Source: Thauera sp. JM12B12
GTDB taxonomy: Bacteria; Pseudomonadota; Gammaproteobacteria; Burkholderiales; Rhodocyclaceae
Assembly: GCF_039614725.1 (NCBI RefSeq)
Contig: NZ_CP154859.1
Span: forward strand, 496,001 to 560,000
Length of the DNA: 64,000 nt
Direction of reading: 5' to 3'
Shown here: positions 38,266 to 45,651 of the stretch, one piece after another
Numbering within the stretch: position 1 is the stretch's first letter
Layout of the letters: the number at the start of each line of letters is the position of its first letter
The notes under the pieces: generated by a model
The model's database searches: none
Seen by the model: the letters and a program-made list of their open reading frames with translations, nothing else
Told to the model about the DNA's origin: nothing
Made by a program: the position numbers and the translations under genes

Positions 38266-38326
38266 GGCGTTCGTCCGGGTGGGCGCGCCCGACACCCCGC
38301 AGGGCATCGGGCGGCCGAAGCGGCAA

Positions 38327-39364
38327 TCAGCGATGGGCTGGCGGCTGGTTGGGGATGCCCTCGATTGGGCATTCCGGCGTGCCCACGGTGGAGCGGGTGA
38401 TCGCCTCCACCTTCTTGCGCGTGCCTTCCGGGTCGTTGATCCACTCGCCGTAGAAGCTGTAGGGGCAGGCGGCGACGCCGGTGGGTTCCTCGCCGGAGTT
38501 GATCTTGCCGGTGTAGCCGCGGTGCAGCAGCTTGAAGAGGTGGTTCTGCGACTGTGCGTTCTTGCGGAAATCGCGGATCAGGCTGGTGGAGAGCTCGGCG
38601 TACTGGATGCCCATCTCCTCCTCGCCGCATTCGCCCAGCGTGCGGCCGTCGAAGCCGACGATGGCCGAATGGCCGAAGTAGGAATACACGCCGTCGAAGC
38701 CGGTGGCGTTGGCCACGGCGACGTAGCAGTTGTTCATCCACGCCATCGCCTTGGCCACCATCACCTGCTGGTCCTTGGCCGGGTACATGTAGCCCTGGCA
38801 GCGCACGATCAGCTCGGCGCCCTTCATCGCGCAGTCGCGCCAGATCTCGGGGTAGTTGCCGTCGTCGCAGATGATGAGGCTGATCTTCATGCCCTTCGGG
38901 CCGTCGGACACGTAGGTGCAGTCGCCCGGATACCAGCCCTCGATCGGCACCCAGGGCATGATCTTGCGGTACTTCTGCACGATCTCGCCCTGGTCGTTCA
39001 TCAGGATCAGCGTGTTGTAGGGCGCCTTGTTGGGGTGCTGCTCATGGCGCTCGCCGGTCAGCGAGAACACGCCCCACACCCTGGCCTTGCGGCAGGCGGC
39101 GGCGAAGATCTCGGTCTCCTCGCCCGGCACGGTGGCGGCGGTGTCGTACATCTCCTCGGGGTCGTACATGATCCCGTGGGTCGAATACTCGGGAAAGATC
39201 ACCAGATCCATGCCCGGCAGGCCCTGCTTCATACCCACCACCATGTCGGCAATCTTGCGCGCGTTGTCCAGCACCTCGGCCTTGGTGTGCAGGCGCGGCA
39301 TCTTGTAGTTGACCACCGCAACGCCCACGCAATCGGCGCTGCTCGAAATATCTCCGTGTCTCAT
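38327..39364 (-). CDS. amiE: Aliphatic amidase AmiE
   Basis: AmiE (345 residues) hydrolyses short aliphatic amides such as acetamide or propionamide to acid and ammonia in the cytoplasm. It is a nitrilase-superfamily enzyme and the triad sits at the same positions as in the Pseudomonas enzyme: Glu59 in IFPEYS, Lys134 in KYRKIMPW and Cys166 in [10 protein letters not shown]. The N-terminus MRHGDISSS and the length match closely. ATG 39364 follows CCGGGAGACCTAATCC. An 18-bp palindrome lies 73 bases upstream. The urt-fmd operon on the same strand would reach it but for about 10 kb of inserted DNA. Confidence 0.97.
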   Translation of the reverse strand: MRHGDISSSADCVGVAVVNYKMPRLHTKAEVLDNARKIADMVVGMKQGLPGMDLVIFPEYSTHGIMYDPEEMYDTAATVPGEETEIFAAACRKARVWGVFSLTGERHEQHPNKAPYNTLILMNDQGEIVQKYRKIMPWVPIEGWYPGDCTYVSDGPKGMKISLIICDDGNYPEIWRDCAMKGAELIVRCQGYMYPAKDQQVMVAKAMAWMNNCYVAVANATGFDGVYSYFGHSAIVGFDGRTLGECGEEEMGIQYAELSTSLIRDFRKNAQSQNHLFKLLHRGYTGKINSGEEPTGVAACPYSFYGEWINDPEGTRKKVEAITRSTVGTPECPIEGIPNQPPAHR

Positions 39365-39436
39365 GGATTAGGTCTCCCGGTGAGGCGGGTTGCAAAGGGT
39401 GTGGCCTCATTGTCGGGAGGGTGGTGCGCTGCACAA

Positions 39437-39454
39437 ATACGTTGTTTGACGTAT
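39437..39454. promoter_or_regulatory. Palindromic operator upstream of amiE
   Basis: ATACGTTGTTTGACGTAT is an inverted repeat ATACGT-N6-ACGTAT. The same arms with nearly the same spacer (read on the other strand, CAAACA versus CAAACG) occur upstream of urtA at 56173-56190. Conservation at two genes of one pathway marks it as a regulator site, most probably for the LuxR response regulator at 59899-60552. It lies 73 bases before the amiE ATG. Confidence 0.7.
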
Positions 39455-39507
39455 CGGGGTGGGGAGTGCGCTAAGCTTCAGATGCTTAACCGCTATTGGG
39501 AGAGTCC

Positions 39508-39747
39508 GTGGCGCCGACCGTTGTCCGTGATGGCCCTTTTCGGCTTTTCTTTTTCTCGAGGGAAGAGTCGAGGATGCATGTCCATGTCGCTCATCCGCAT
39601 GGCGAAGCCAAGTTCTGGCTGTCTCCGACACTGATGCTTGCGACGCATACCGGACTTTCAGAGCGCGAACTTGTCGAAGCTGAGCGAATCGTCGCTCGTC
39701 ACCTTCAGGAGGTCATCGATGCCTGGCGCGAACACTTCGGTGGCTGA
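39508..39747 (+). CDS. DUF4160-domain protein
   Basis: A 79-residue protein of the DUF4160 family: an FRLFFFSREESRMHVHVAHP segment with the typical aromatic run and HVHV, followed by GEAKFWLSP and a helical C-terminus ending EVIDAWREHFGG. GTG 39508 is chosen because the family starts about ten residues before the FFF run and GGGAGAG precedes it; a TTG at 39496 is possible. It overlaps the DUF2442 gene by 29 bases. DUF4160/DUF2442 pairs are common next to mobile DNA and resemble toxin-antitoxin pairs, but no activity is established. It is the first gene of the insert next to amiE. Confidence 0.82.
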   Translation: MAPTVVRDGPFRLFFFSREESRMHVHVAHPHGEAKFWLSPTLMLATHTGLSERELVEAERIVARHLQEVIDAWREHFGG

Positions 39748-39979
39748 GGTCACCCACATCTCGAAGAACGGATTCTGGCTTCTGCTCGATGACGAGGAGC
39801 TTCTGTTGCCGTTTTCCGACTTTCCGTGGTTTCGGCAGGCCACGATCGAGCAGCTGACCACGATCGAATGGCCAAGCGCGGATCATCTGTATTGGCCGAT
39901 GCTGGATGTCGATCTGTCCGTCGAGTCGATCCGGTGTCCTGAGAAGTTTCCGCTCATCTCTGCGATCAGCCAAGGCTGA
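39719..39979 (+). CDS. DUF2442-domain protein
   Basis: An 86-residue DUF2442 protein with ISKNGFWLLLDDEELLLPFS, FPWFRQATIEQL and SADHLYWPMLDVDLSVESI, which are the family blocks. ATG 39719 lies inside the end of the DUF4160 gene and is preceded by a near-perfect AGGAGGT ribosome-binding site at 39708-39714, so translation of the two is coupled. The family has a ferredoxin-like or ribbon fold of unknown activity and nearly always follows a DUF4160 gene. Confidence 0.85.
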   Translation: MPGANTSVAEVTHISKNGFWLLLDDEELLLPFSDFPWFRQATIEQLTTIEWPSADHLYWPMLDVDLSVESIRCPEKFPLISAISQG

Positions 39980-40018
39980 GCCTTGAGCGCGGGGTCGAGC
40001 GTAGCCCCCTGTTGAGCG

Positions 40019-40432
40019 TCACTGATTCCAGGGGTTGAAGACCTCGACGGGCAGACCGGCGAAATCCTTGGTGTTGCGTGTCACCAGTACCAGATCGTGT
40101 TCCAGGGCGGTCGCTGCGAGCAGGCTGTCGATCGTGGGCAGCGGTCGTCCGGCTGCAGCGACCAGACGCCCCCAGCGATCGGCCACTGCGCCATTGATGT
40201 CGAGGATGCGCCCGGTGAAGAAGGTGGGGAGATCCGTTTCGAGCCAATCGATCAGCGTCTGCTTTCGAACTTCGTCACCCACGCCTTCAATGCTCTTGCG
40301 GATCTCGCCGAGCGTCAGCACAGAGAGATGCAGGGTGGTGGGCGGCCGCTGCGAAAACCAGGCGACCACGCCGGGGTCTGGAGACTTGCGCCGCAGTTCG
40401 GACAACACGTTGGTGTCGATCAGGTAGCTCAA
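40019..40432 (-). CDS. PIN-domain toxin of a VapBC-type pair
   Basis: A 137-residue PIN-domain ribonuclease. The acidic metal site is seen as Asp6 in YLIDTNVLSEL, Glu43 in LTLGEIRKS, Asp102 in TIDSLLAATAL and Asp123 in TRNTKDFAGL. The TNVLSELRR and TRNTKDF segments put it in the FitB/VapC group. It overlaps the antitoxin gene by 4 bases (ATGA), downstream of it, the usual order. If free it would cleave a tRNA or other RNA. It is convergent with the DUF2442 gene. Confidence 0.93.
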   Translation of the reverse strand: MSYLIDTNVLSELRRKSPDPGVVAWFSQRPPTTLHLSVLTLGEIRKSIEGVGDEVRKQTLIDWLETDLPTFFTGRILDINGAVADRWGRLVAAAGRPLPTIDSLLAATALEHDLVLVTRNTKDFAGLPVEVFNPWNQ

Positions 40433-40677
40433 AACAAGACCTCGCGCGTCAGGCTCTGCTCGCGTTCGAGGGCTATGTCGTCTGTTCCGAACAAGGGTGA
40501 GCGTCGCATGAAGTCCACCAGCGAGTCCTGCGCCTGTGACAACCGATCAAAAGTTTCGCGCGAGATCACCACTGCGACTGACTTGCCGTGCAGGGTGATG
40601 TCCTGGGGCTGGGTCTGGGCGCGCTTGACCAACTCCGACATGCGCGCCTTAGCTTCCTGCATCTGCCAAGTCTGCAT
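40429..40677 (-). CDS. Phd/YefM-type antitoxin of the PIN pair
   Basis: An 82-residue Phd/YefM-family antitoxin. The N-terminal DNA-binding half reads MQTWQMQEAKARMSELVKRA, followed by ITLHGKSVAVVISRETFDRL, both standard for the family; the C-terminal tail binds and blocks the toxin. It is the first gene of the pair and should repress the operon through the palindrome upstream. ATG 40677 follows AAAGGAGAAACACA. Confidence 0.93.
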   Translation of the reverse strand: MQTWQMQEAKARMSELVKRAQTQPQDITLHGKSVAVVISRETFDRLSQAQDSLVDFMRRSPLFGTDDIALEREQSLTREVLF

Positions 40678-40692
40678 TGTGTTTCTCCTTTT

Positions 40693-40711
40693 TCTGACTA
40701 GTATGGTCAGA
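40693..40711. promoter_or_regulatory. Candidate antitoxin operator
   Basis: TCTGAC-N7-GTCAGA at 40693-40711 is an inverted repeat 16 bases upstream of the antitoxin ATG, the position expected for autoregulation by a Phd/YefM antitoxin. Confidence 0.5.
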
Positions 40712-41109
40712 TTTTAGTGGCGGTCCGGTCAACACTCAAGTCGCGACGCAGGCGCTTTCCCGGCATGGCCCCAGTAGAGCGGCTCCAGCATCTTCCTCAA
40801 GCGTGCCCACGATCTAGGAGGTGAGTGCCTCCGGACCCTTGCAGATGGTGTCCGGGTCGTTGAATCGCCCGCCGTCGGGGCGCTGTCTGCGGCGGCGTCG
40901 TTTGTAGAGTGATGCTCTGGGGCGCAGGCGGCGGGTTGTCGGCCGGTGCGGTCATCCGGCCCGCAGCACCATTACCGATATGGAATGACCGTTTCCGCGG
41001 TTCCCCGACTTCCGTGAGCGACCCAATCCGGCCAGTCAGCTCGCTCCTGAGCGGCCGCTCGGCCAAATCCCGTCTCTGCGAACTGGAACTCTACAAAGCG
41101 GCCGTTGGT

Positions 41110-41242
41110 GACCTCACCCAATCGGCCATCACCTGCCGTTGGAGATCCGGCCAGGATTTCCCTCGCTGGATCGTCTTGGGTGACCGGTTTACGGCGGCCA
41201 ACTTGAACCCCGCCTTGGCTCAACCCGGCCAGGAGCTGACCT
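41110..41242 (-). repeat. 133-bp inverted repeat, left copy
   Basis: The reverse complement of these 133 bases matches 48900-49032 without gaps and with about nine mismatches (roughly 93 percent identity, counted by hand). The pair flanks 7.7 kb carrying the MocR, PaiB, VOC, SMP-30-like, OYE, DJ-1 and LysR genes. It is not a recognisable insertion-sequence end; the core includes CGGTCACCCAAGACGATCC. Confidence 0.9.
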
Positions 41243-41302
41243 TGGTCAATTGGGCATGCAACGCCTGCTTATGAATCGCTGAGCAGTCAGTTGGCAAAGA
41301 CG

Positions 41303-42811
41303 CTATTCGGCAATTAGCGAGCAGCCGGGGGGAGTCTCTTGGAACGCGTCTTCAAGCACTCGGCGTAGGCTTCGTGCCGCATCCCTCAGCTGCTCATTCG
41401 AGAAGCCACCAAAGCCAAGCATCAAACCGGATAGCGGTAGATTGCTGGAGCACATCGCCGACAAGGCTCGTAACGCAACCCCTGCTTTGTTGGCAGCCTT
41501 CGCTACGGCCACATCGTCTAGCCCATTGGGAAGCCAGGCAACGATATGCATTCCTTGGTCAGCCGGCTGGATACACAGCTCGGGCAGTTCAACTTGCAAT
41601 GCATCAATCAGCGCCCGGCGTCGCTCGCCGTAGATGGCGCGAATCCGCCGGATATGAGTCTCGAAGTAGCCTTCTTTCATATAGGCCGCGATGACATGTT
41701 GTTCTGTCAATGGCGAACCTCGACCCATCAAAGCTCGCGCCCCGACAAAGGCATTCGCCAAGTAATCAGGCACCACGACGTACCCTAGCCGAAGCGACGG
41801 CGCCAAGACCTTGCTGAATGTCCCCAGATAGATGACCCGGTTGTTATCCAAGCCTTGCATGGCAGGAAACGGTTGGCCGGCATAGCGCAACTCACTGTCG
41901 TAGTCGTCTTCGACTATCCATCCACCAGACTTTCTTGCCCATTCGATGAGTGCCAGGCGTCTAGGCATGCTCAGTGGCATTCCCATCGGGTACTGGTGCG
42001 AAGGGGTTACAAAGGCAGCCTTGGCCGCGGGGCACATCTCCAGGGCTCGGGCCACATCGAAACCTTGGCTATCTACCGCGATTCGCTGCACTTCGATGCC
42101 GCGCTCTTCGAGTACCGAAGTCAGTCCCGGGTAGGCGGGGTCCTCAGCCCAAGCAGCATCTCCCGGTGACAGCAACACCCGGGCAGCCAGATAGAGTCCC
42201 TGCTGCGTACCTTCGGTGATGATGATGTTCTTTGGGCCACAGCGAACAGCGCGTGCTTTCCGGAGATAGTCCGCAATCGCTTCTCGCAAGGTCAGCAGGC
42301 CACTGGGGTCACTGTAACCTGACGGCGCCGCGACTTGCGATGCCCGCACTCGGTTACTGAGCCGCCGCCAATGGTCATCCATCGCCACGGCCCCCTCTGG
42401 CACGGCAACGGAAAATGGTATTGAGGGCAGTGGCGCCAAGCGCTCGACAATGGCTGCATAGCGTGCTGCGGCCTTGGGCGGAGACGGTATGGAATCCGTA
42501 TGTTCCACTGAACTGCGATGAACGGCTGCATTCGGCTCATGAAGCGTAGCCGCTACCCGTGTGCTGGCACCGGGCTGTGCATCCAGACACCCTTCGGCCA
42601 TCAACTGCTCGTAGGCTTCCGTCACGGTACCCCGTGAAACGCCCAAGGACTCGGCCAAAGCCCTGGTGGATGGCAGCCGCTCGCCAGCAGCCAACTCCCC
42701 TCTGGAGATAGCGTTGCGCAGCGCTTCGGCCAGTTGCCGGCCAATTCCGCCTCGGGTGCGGTCAATCGCTCCAAGGGCAGGAATCTCTATCAACAACTGA
42801 CGACGCGGCAT
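41303..42811 (-). CDS. MocR-family (GntR plus aminotransferase) regulator
   Basis: A 502-residue MocR regulator. The GntR helix-turn-helix (about residues 22-90) contains RLPSTRALAESLGVSRGTVT; the aminotransferase-like domain has EGTQQGLYLAARVLLSPGD, VEDDYDSELRYAG and the PLP lysine in GTFSKVLAPSLRLGY. It is more like PdxR/GabR-type regulators than the TauR gene in this window. It is divergent from a PaiB-like gene with 103 bases between starts, and AACTGG direct repeats in that gap suggest autoregulation and control of the neighbour. Base composition is visibly lower in GC than the surrounding chromosome, in line with acquisition. Confidence 0.93.
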   Translation of the reverse strand: MPRRQLLIEIPALGAIDRTRGGIGRQLAEALRNAISRGELAAGERLPSTRALAESLGVSRGTVTEAYEQLMAEGCLDAQPGASTRVAATLHEPNAAVHRSSVEHTDSIPSPPKAAARYAAIVERLAPLPSIPFSVAVPEGAVAMDDHWRRLSNRVRASQVAAPSGYSDPSGLLTLREAIADYLRKARAVRCGPKNIIITEGTQQGLYLAARVLLSPGDAAWAEDPAYPGLTSVLEERGIEVQRIAVDSQGFDVARALEMCPAAKAAFVTPSHQYPMGMPLSMPRRLALIEWARKSGGWIVEDDYDSELRYAGQPFPAMQGLDNNRVIYLGTFSKVLAPSLRLGYVVVPDYLANAFVGARALMGRGSPLTEQHVIAAYMKEGYFETHIRRIRAIYGERRRALIDALQVELPELCIQPADQGMHIVAWLPNGLDDVAVAKAANKAGVALRALSAMCSSNLPLSGLMLGFGGFSNEQLRDAARSLRRVLEDAFQETPPGCSLIAE

Positions 42812-42834
42812 AAGCAGGCTCCCCTTGTGCAGAA

Positions 42835-42867
42835 AACTGGACCATTTAATTCATGGGTAACTGGCTC
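42835..42867. promoter_or_regulatory. Candidate MocR direct-repeat operator
   Basis: AACTGGACC at 42835 and AACTGGCTC at 42859 are direct repeats 24 bases apart in the gap between the divergent MocR and PaiB-like genes, followed by GTCCGGTT (42877-42884), a similar half-site on the opposite strand. Direct repeats near two helical turns apart are usual for MocR regulators. Confidence 0.45.
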
Positions 42868-42914
42868 TTAATAATAGTCCGGTTTGCCGGAAAAATGCAC
42901 CCACGAATTGACTG

Positions 42915-43550
42915 ATGAAAGGAACCGAAATGCACTGCCCATCTATGTTTAGAGAAGAGCGTCTTGATGTTCTCCATGACCTGGTTTCCGCACACCCCTT
43001 AGCTACGCTGATTACCGCCGGGAGCAATGGCCTGATGGCAAACCTGATTCCCTTCACGCTTCACGTCGGAGGGGAACACGGGATACTGCGTGCACATCTG
43101 GCGCGGGGAAACAAGCAACTGGACGCTCTTCGTGAGGGAGCCGAGGCATTGGTGGTTTTCCAAGGCCCCGAATGCTATGTGACACCCTCGTGGTATCCGT
43201 CCAAAGCTGAAAACGGCAAAGTCGTGCCAACTTGGAACTTTGCGATGGTCCAGGTTCGCGGCAAACCGGTGGTCTTTGATGATGCGACCTGGGTTCGGGC
43301 GCAAATCGACGAAATGACCAACAACCATGAGCGTCAACGCGAACATCCCTGGAAGGTCTCCGATGCCCCGCAAGACTTTATCGCGGCACAACTCAAAGCC
43401 ATTGTGGGAATCGAGATTCCCATCAGTTCAATCGAGGGGAAGTGGAAGGTGAGTCAGAACCGTTTGCCTGCCGACCGCCAGGGCGTCATTGACGGATTAA
43501 GGGCTGAGCAGGTTTGTCCGTCGATGTTGGCTGCGATGGAGGTGCGATAG
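42915..43550 (+). CDS. PaiB-type FMN-binding split-barrel protein
   Basis: A 211-residue protein of the PaiB/FMN-binding negative regulator family. Diagnostic blocks are HPLATLITAGSNGLMANLIP, LVVFQGPECYVTPSWYPSK, VVPTWNFAMVQVRGKP and IVGIEIPISSIEGKWKVSQN. The fold binds FMN; PaiB of Bacillus affects protease and sporulation genes, but the biochemical role is unclear. ATG 42915 or 42930 could start it; the second lies closer to the family N-terminus. It is the likely target of the divergent MocR regulator; in other bacteria this pairing is common. Confidence 0.93.
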   Translation: MKGTEMHCPSMFREERLDVLHDLVSAHPLATLITAGSNGLMANLIPFTLHVGGEHGILRAHLARGNKQLDALREGAEALVVFQGPECYVTPSWYPSKAENGKVVPTWNFAMVQVRGKPVVFDDATWVRAQIDEMTNNHERQREHPWKVSDAPQDFIAAQLKAIVGIEIPISSIEGKWKVSQNRLPADRQGVIDGLRAEQVCPSMLAAMEVR

Positions 43551-43900
43551 AAACCAAGGGCGGTCCGTTATCAACGCGAAGCAGCCAGTACCCCTGGTTG
43601 CCGCGAACGGCCGGATTGGGTCGCGACGCGGCCGACGACTCTTCATGTTTGCTGCCGTAAAGCGGTCAGTGAGATTTCACGTCCGATAAGCGGTCGCTCG
43701 CCATCGAGTGTTGTCGACCCACTGCTGCCGTTCGATGCTCCCGGAAGCCGTCGGACGCGCGGATCTCGATGTCACTCGCTTAGCTTCCGGGAAGCAGACG
43801 TTCGTGGCCCCCGGGACGCGGCCATGAACGGCGGGGCGTGCATCCCGCTTGAATGACCGGGTGTTGGCCGACGCTGAACAAGCCGTCCAGCGCACGGGCG
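43551..43900. other. Gene-poor gap with worn repeats
   Basis: No credible gene is seen in these 350 bases. Short motifs recur: AAGCGGTC occurs twice (43660 and 43687 areas) and GGCCGGATTGGGTCGC near 43610 also occurs, inverted, at about 41023-41038. This looks like decayed intergenic repeat DNA of the insert. A minus-strand frame here has no family features. Confidence 0.45.
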
Positions 43901-44320
43901 TCAAGGTGTGGAGGCTTGTTCTGACCGGACGTGCGACTCGTAGAGTTCGAGCGGCAGTCCATCAGGATCGGCAAAGAACGTGAAGCACCGGCCGGTGTAC
44001 TCATCGACCCGCACGGGTTCCACCGCAACGCCTCGCGACTCGAGCCAAGCCTTGGCCTGCGCCACGTCATCGACGGCAAACGCCAGGTGCCGGAGCCCCT
44101 GTGCCTCGGGTCGCGATGGGCGCGGCGGTGGCGACGGGAACGAGAACAGTTCGATCTGGCTGCCATCGGGCAGGGCCAGATCGAGCTTGTGTGATTGGCG
44201 TTCCACGCGAAAGTGCTCCGCCACCACGCGCAAGCCCAGCAGGTTCACGTAGAAGTCCTTCGACCGCGCGAAATCCGAGCAGATGATGGCGACGTGGTGG
44301 ATCCGGCGCAGCTGGAGCAT
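43901..44320 (-). CDS. VOC-family protein (GloA2-like glyoxalase fold)
   Basis: A 139-residue vicinal-oxygen-chelate protein of the GloA2/YaeR type: IHHVAIICSDFARSKDFYVN at the start, LPDGSQIELFSFP in the first half and LRHLAFAVDDVAQAKAWLES plus FFADPDGLPLELYE in the second. Metal ligands are probably the histidines in IHHVAI and LRHLAF and glutamates in IELF and LELYE. These proteins bind divalent metal; a role in aldehyde or phosphonate chemistry is possible but unknown. The C-terminal tail after LYESH is unrelated. It precedes no gene closely; it lies 9 bases upstream-side of the SMP-30-like stop on the same strand. Confidence 0.9.
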   Translation of the reverse strand: MLQLRRIHHVAIICSDFARSKDFYVNLLGLRVVAEHFRVERQSHKLDLALPDGSQIELFSFPSPPPRPSRPEAQGLRHLAFAVDDVAQAKAWLESRGVAVEPVRVDEYTGRCFTFFADPDGLPLELYESHVRSEQASTP

Positions 44321-44329
44321 GGCGTTCAG

Positions 44330-45601
44330 TCAGTTCACAGCAGGGTGCGACCGGCCACCGGCGGCCGGTGGGCTGCCCAGGCGGATGCGCATGATGCGGA
44401 AGTTGGGCTCGGCCTTGTCGAAGTCCATGCGGCCCGAGAAGGCATGGTTGAGGTGGTTGGTCGAGACCCACAGACTGCCTTCATGGTCAAACGCCATCGT
44501 ATCGGGCCAGATCCATTCGGGGCCTTCGGCCACGGTCGTCACGGTCAGGCTGCGGGGGTCGATCCGCTGCACGCGGTTGAGGGTGACGTTGGTGGCGTAA
44601 ACGGCGCCGTCACGGCCCACTGCGATGCCATCTGAACCACCGCCGATCCGGATCGGACCCGTGACCTGCCGCGCGATGTCTGCGTCGCGCAGTGCGCCAT
44701 CGCGCAAGTGCCGAGTCTCGACACGGTAGACCGCATCACCCGTGGTGATCGACCAGTACAGGTGTTGGCCGTCCGGGCTGAGCGCGATGCCATTGATGCC
44801 GACCTTGAGCGCCACGCCGGGAAGCGCCGGTTCGCCATTGACCTGCAGTGGGCGATCTGGGTCGTCACCGGTAAGTGGCGAGCGGTCGAGCACGCGGCGG
44901 GCCGTGCCGGTCTTCAGATCCAGCACGATGATGCCTCCAGCGGCGCCGCCTTCGGCGCGGCTGCCGCTGTCGCTGATGTAAGCCACCTGCCGGCGCTCAT
45001 CCAGGGCAATGTCGTTCAGGAAGCTCGTGGCGGGATCAGCCACGGCATCGGGCAAGGCGATGCGCCGCAGTTCGCGGCCGCTGTCGAGGTCGAAGACCAC
45101 CAGCTTTTGGCCCCCTGCCGCGGCACGAGTCTCGCCACCGGTGTAGCCCATGTCCAGCGCCCACAGGCGGTTGTGGCTGTCGATGGTGAAGCCGAGCACG
45201 CTGCGCAAGCCTTCGGGCCGTGTGGCGTCGTTGGCCTCCCAGGTCGGGTAAGGCTGCAGCACCGATTGGCCGTTCTTCGACACCACGAGATTGAGTGTGG
45301 CCGGCACACGGGGATCCAGGATGCGGGCCACGCTCGCGAACACGCGGCCCTGACGATCGACCTTGATGCCGTAGAGCGGCGCTTTGGTGTAAAGCCGCTC
45401 GGCCTCAAAGGCCTCCCGCTGCGCCGACGTGGGGAAGTCCCACTTCGTGCGGGCCCAGGCATGGCGCACTTCCACGCCGGATTGCGCTGCCCCGGCAGGC
45501 GCCGCCAGCACTTGGGCGGATGCGCTCAGCAAAGACAAAGCACTGACGGTCGTCCACGCCAACGAGGCGGCGGCCGACGAGATGAGTTGTTTCAGGTTCA
45601 T
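44330..45601 (-). CDS. Exported SMP-30/royal-jelly-like beta-propeller protein
   Basis: A 423-residue periplasmic protein: a signal peptide in residues 1-33 (MNLKQLISS, hydrophobic core, VLAAPAG), then a six-bladed propeller of the major royal jelly/yellow and SMP-30 type. Repeats contain GIKVDRQGRVFASVARI, FTIDSHNRLWALDMG, FLNDIALDERRQVAYISD, GINGIALSPDGQHLYWSI and DTMAFDHEGSLWVSTNHL. Bacterial members may be lactonases; active-site residues cannot be assigned securely. ATG 45601 (MNLKQL) is the start that gives a signal peptide; a longer frame to 45760 does not. It probably shares a transcript with the OYE and DJ-1 genes upstream. Confidence 0.85.
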   Translation of the reverse strand: MNLKQLISSAAASLAWTTVSALSLLSASAQVLAAPAGAAQSGVEVRHAWARTKWDFPTSAQREAFEAERLYTKAPLYGIKVDRQGRVFASVARILDPRVPATLNLVVSKNGQSVLQPYPTWEANDATRPEGLRSVLGFTIDSHNRLWALDMGYTGGETRAAAGGQKLVVFDLDSGRELRRIALPDAVADPATSFLNDIALDERRQVAYISDSGSRAEGGAAGGIIVLDLKTGTARRVLDRSPLTGDDPDRPLQVNGEPALPGVALKVGINGIALSPDGQHLYWSITTGDAVYRVETRHLRDGALRDADIARQVTGPIRIGGGSDGIAVGRDGAVYATNVTLNRVQRIDPRSLTVTTVAEGPEWIWPDTMAFDHEGSLWVSTNHLNHAFSGRMDFDKAEPNFRIMRIRLGSPPAAGGRSHPAVN

Positions 45602-45651
45602 GTCGATTCCAATCACCGCGATCCGTGGATGGCGGCGTCCGTGATGAAGAT

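Larger units (their letters stand above)
40678..41302. other. Gene-poor, decayed sequence left of the MocR gene
   Basis: These 625 bases hold the antitoxin operator and one arm of the 133-bp inverted repeat. The open frames inside (for example 40909-41274 plus and 40972-41223 minus) have no start-site support and no family features and differ in frame from one another. Fragments such as GGCCGGATTGGGTCGC recur in the other gene-poor gap near 43.6 kb, which suggests worn copies of dispersed intergenic repeats. Confidence 0.5.

Noticed and set aside
40909..41274. A 121-residue plus-strand gene between the antitoxin and MocR genes
   Set aside because: It overlaps the 133-bp repeat, which at its other copy is not open in an equivalent frame, and it has no ribosome-binding site or recognisable domain.
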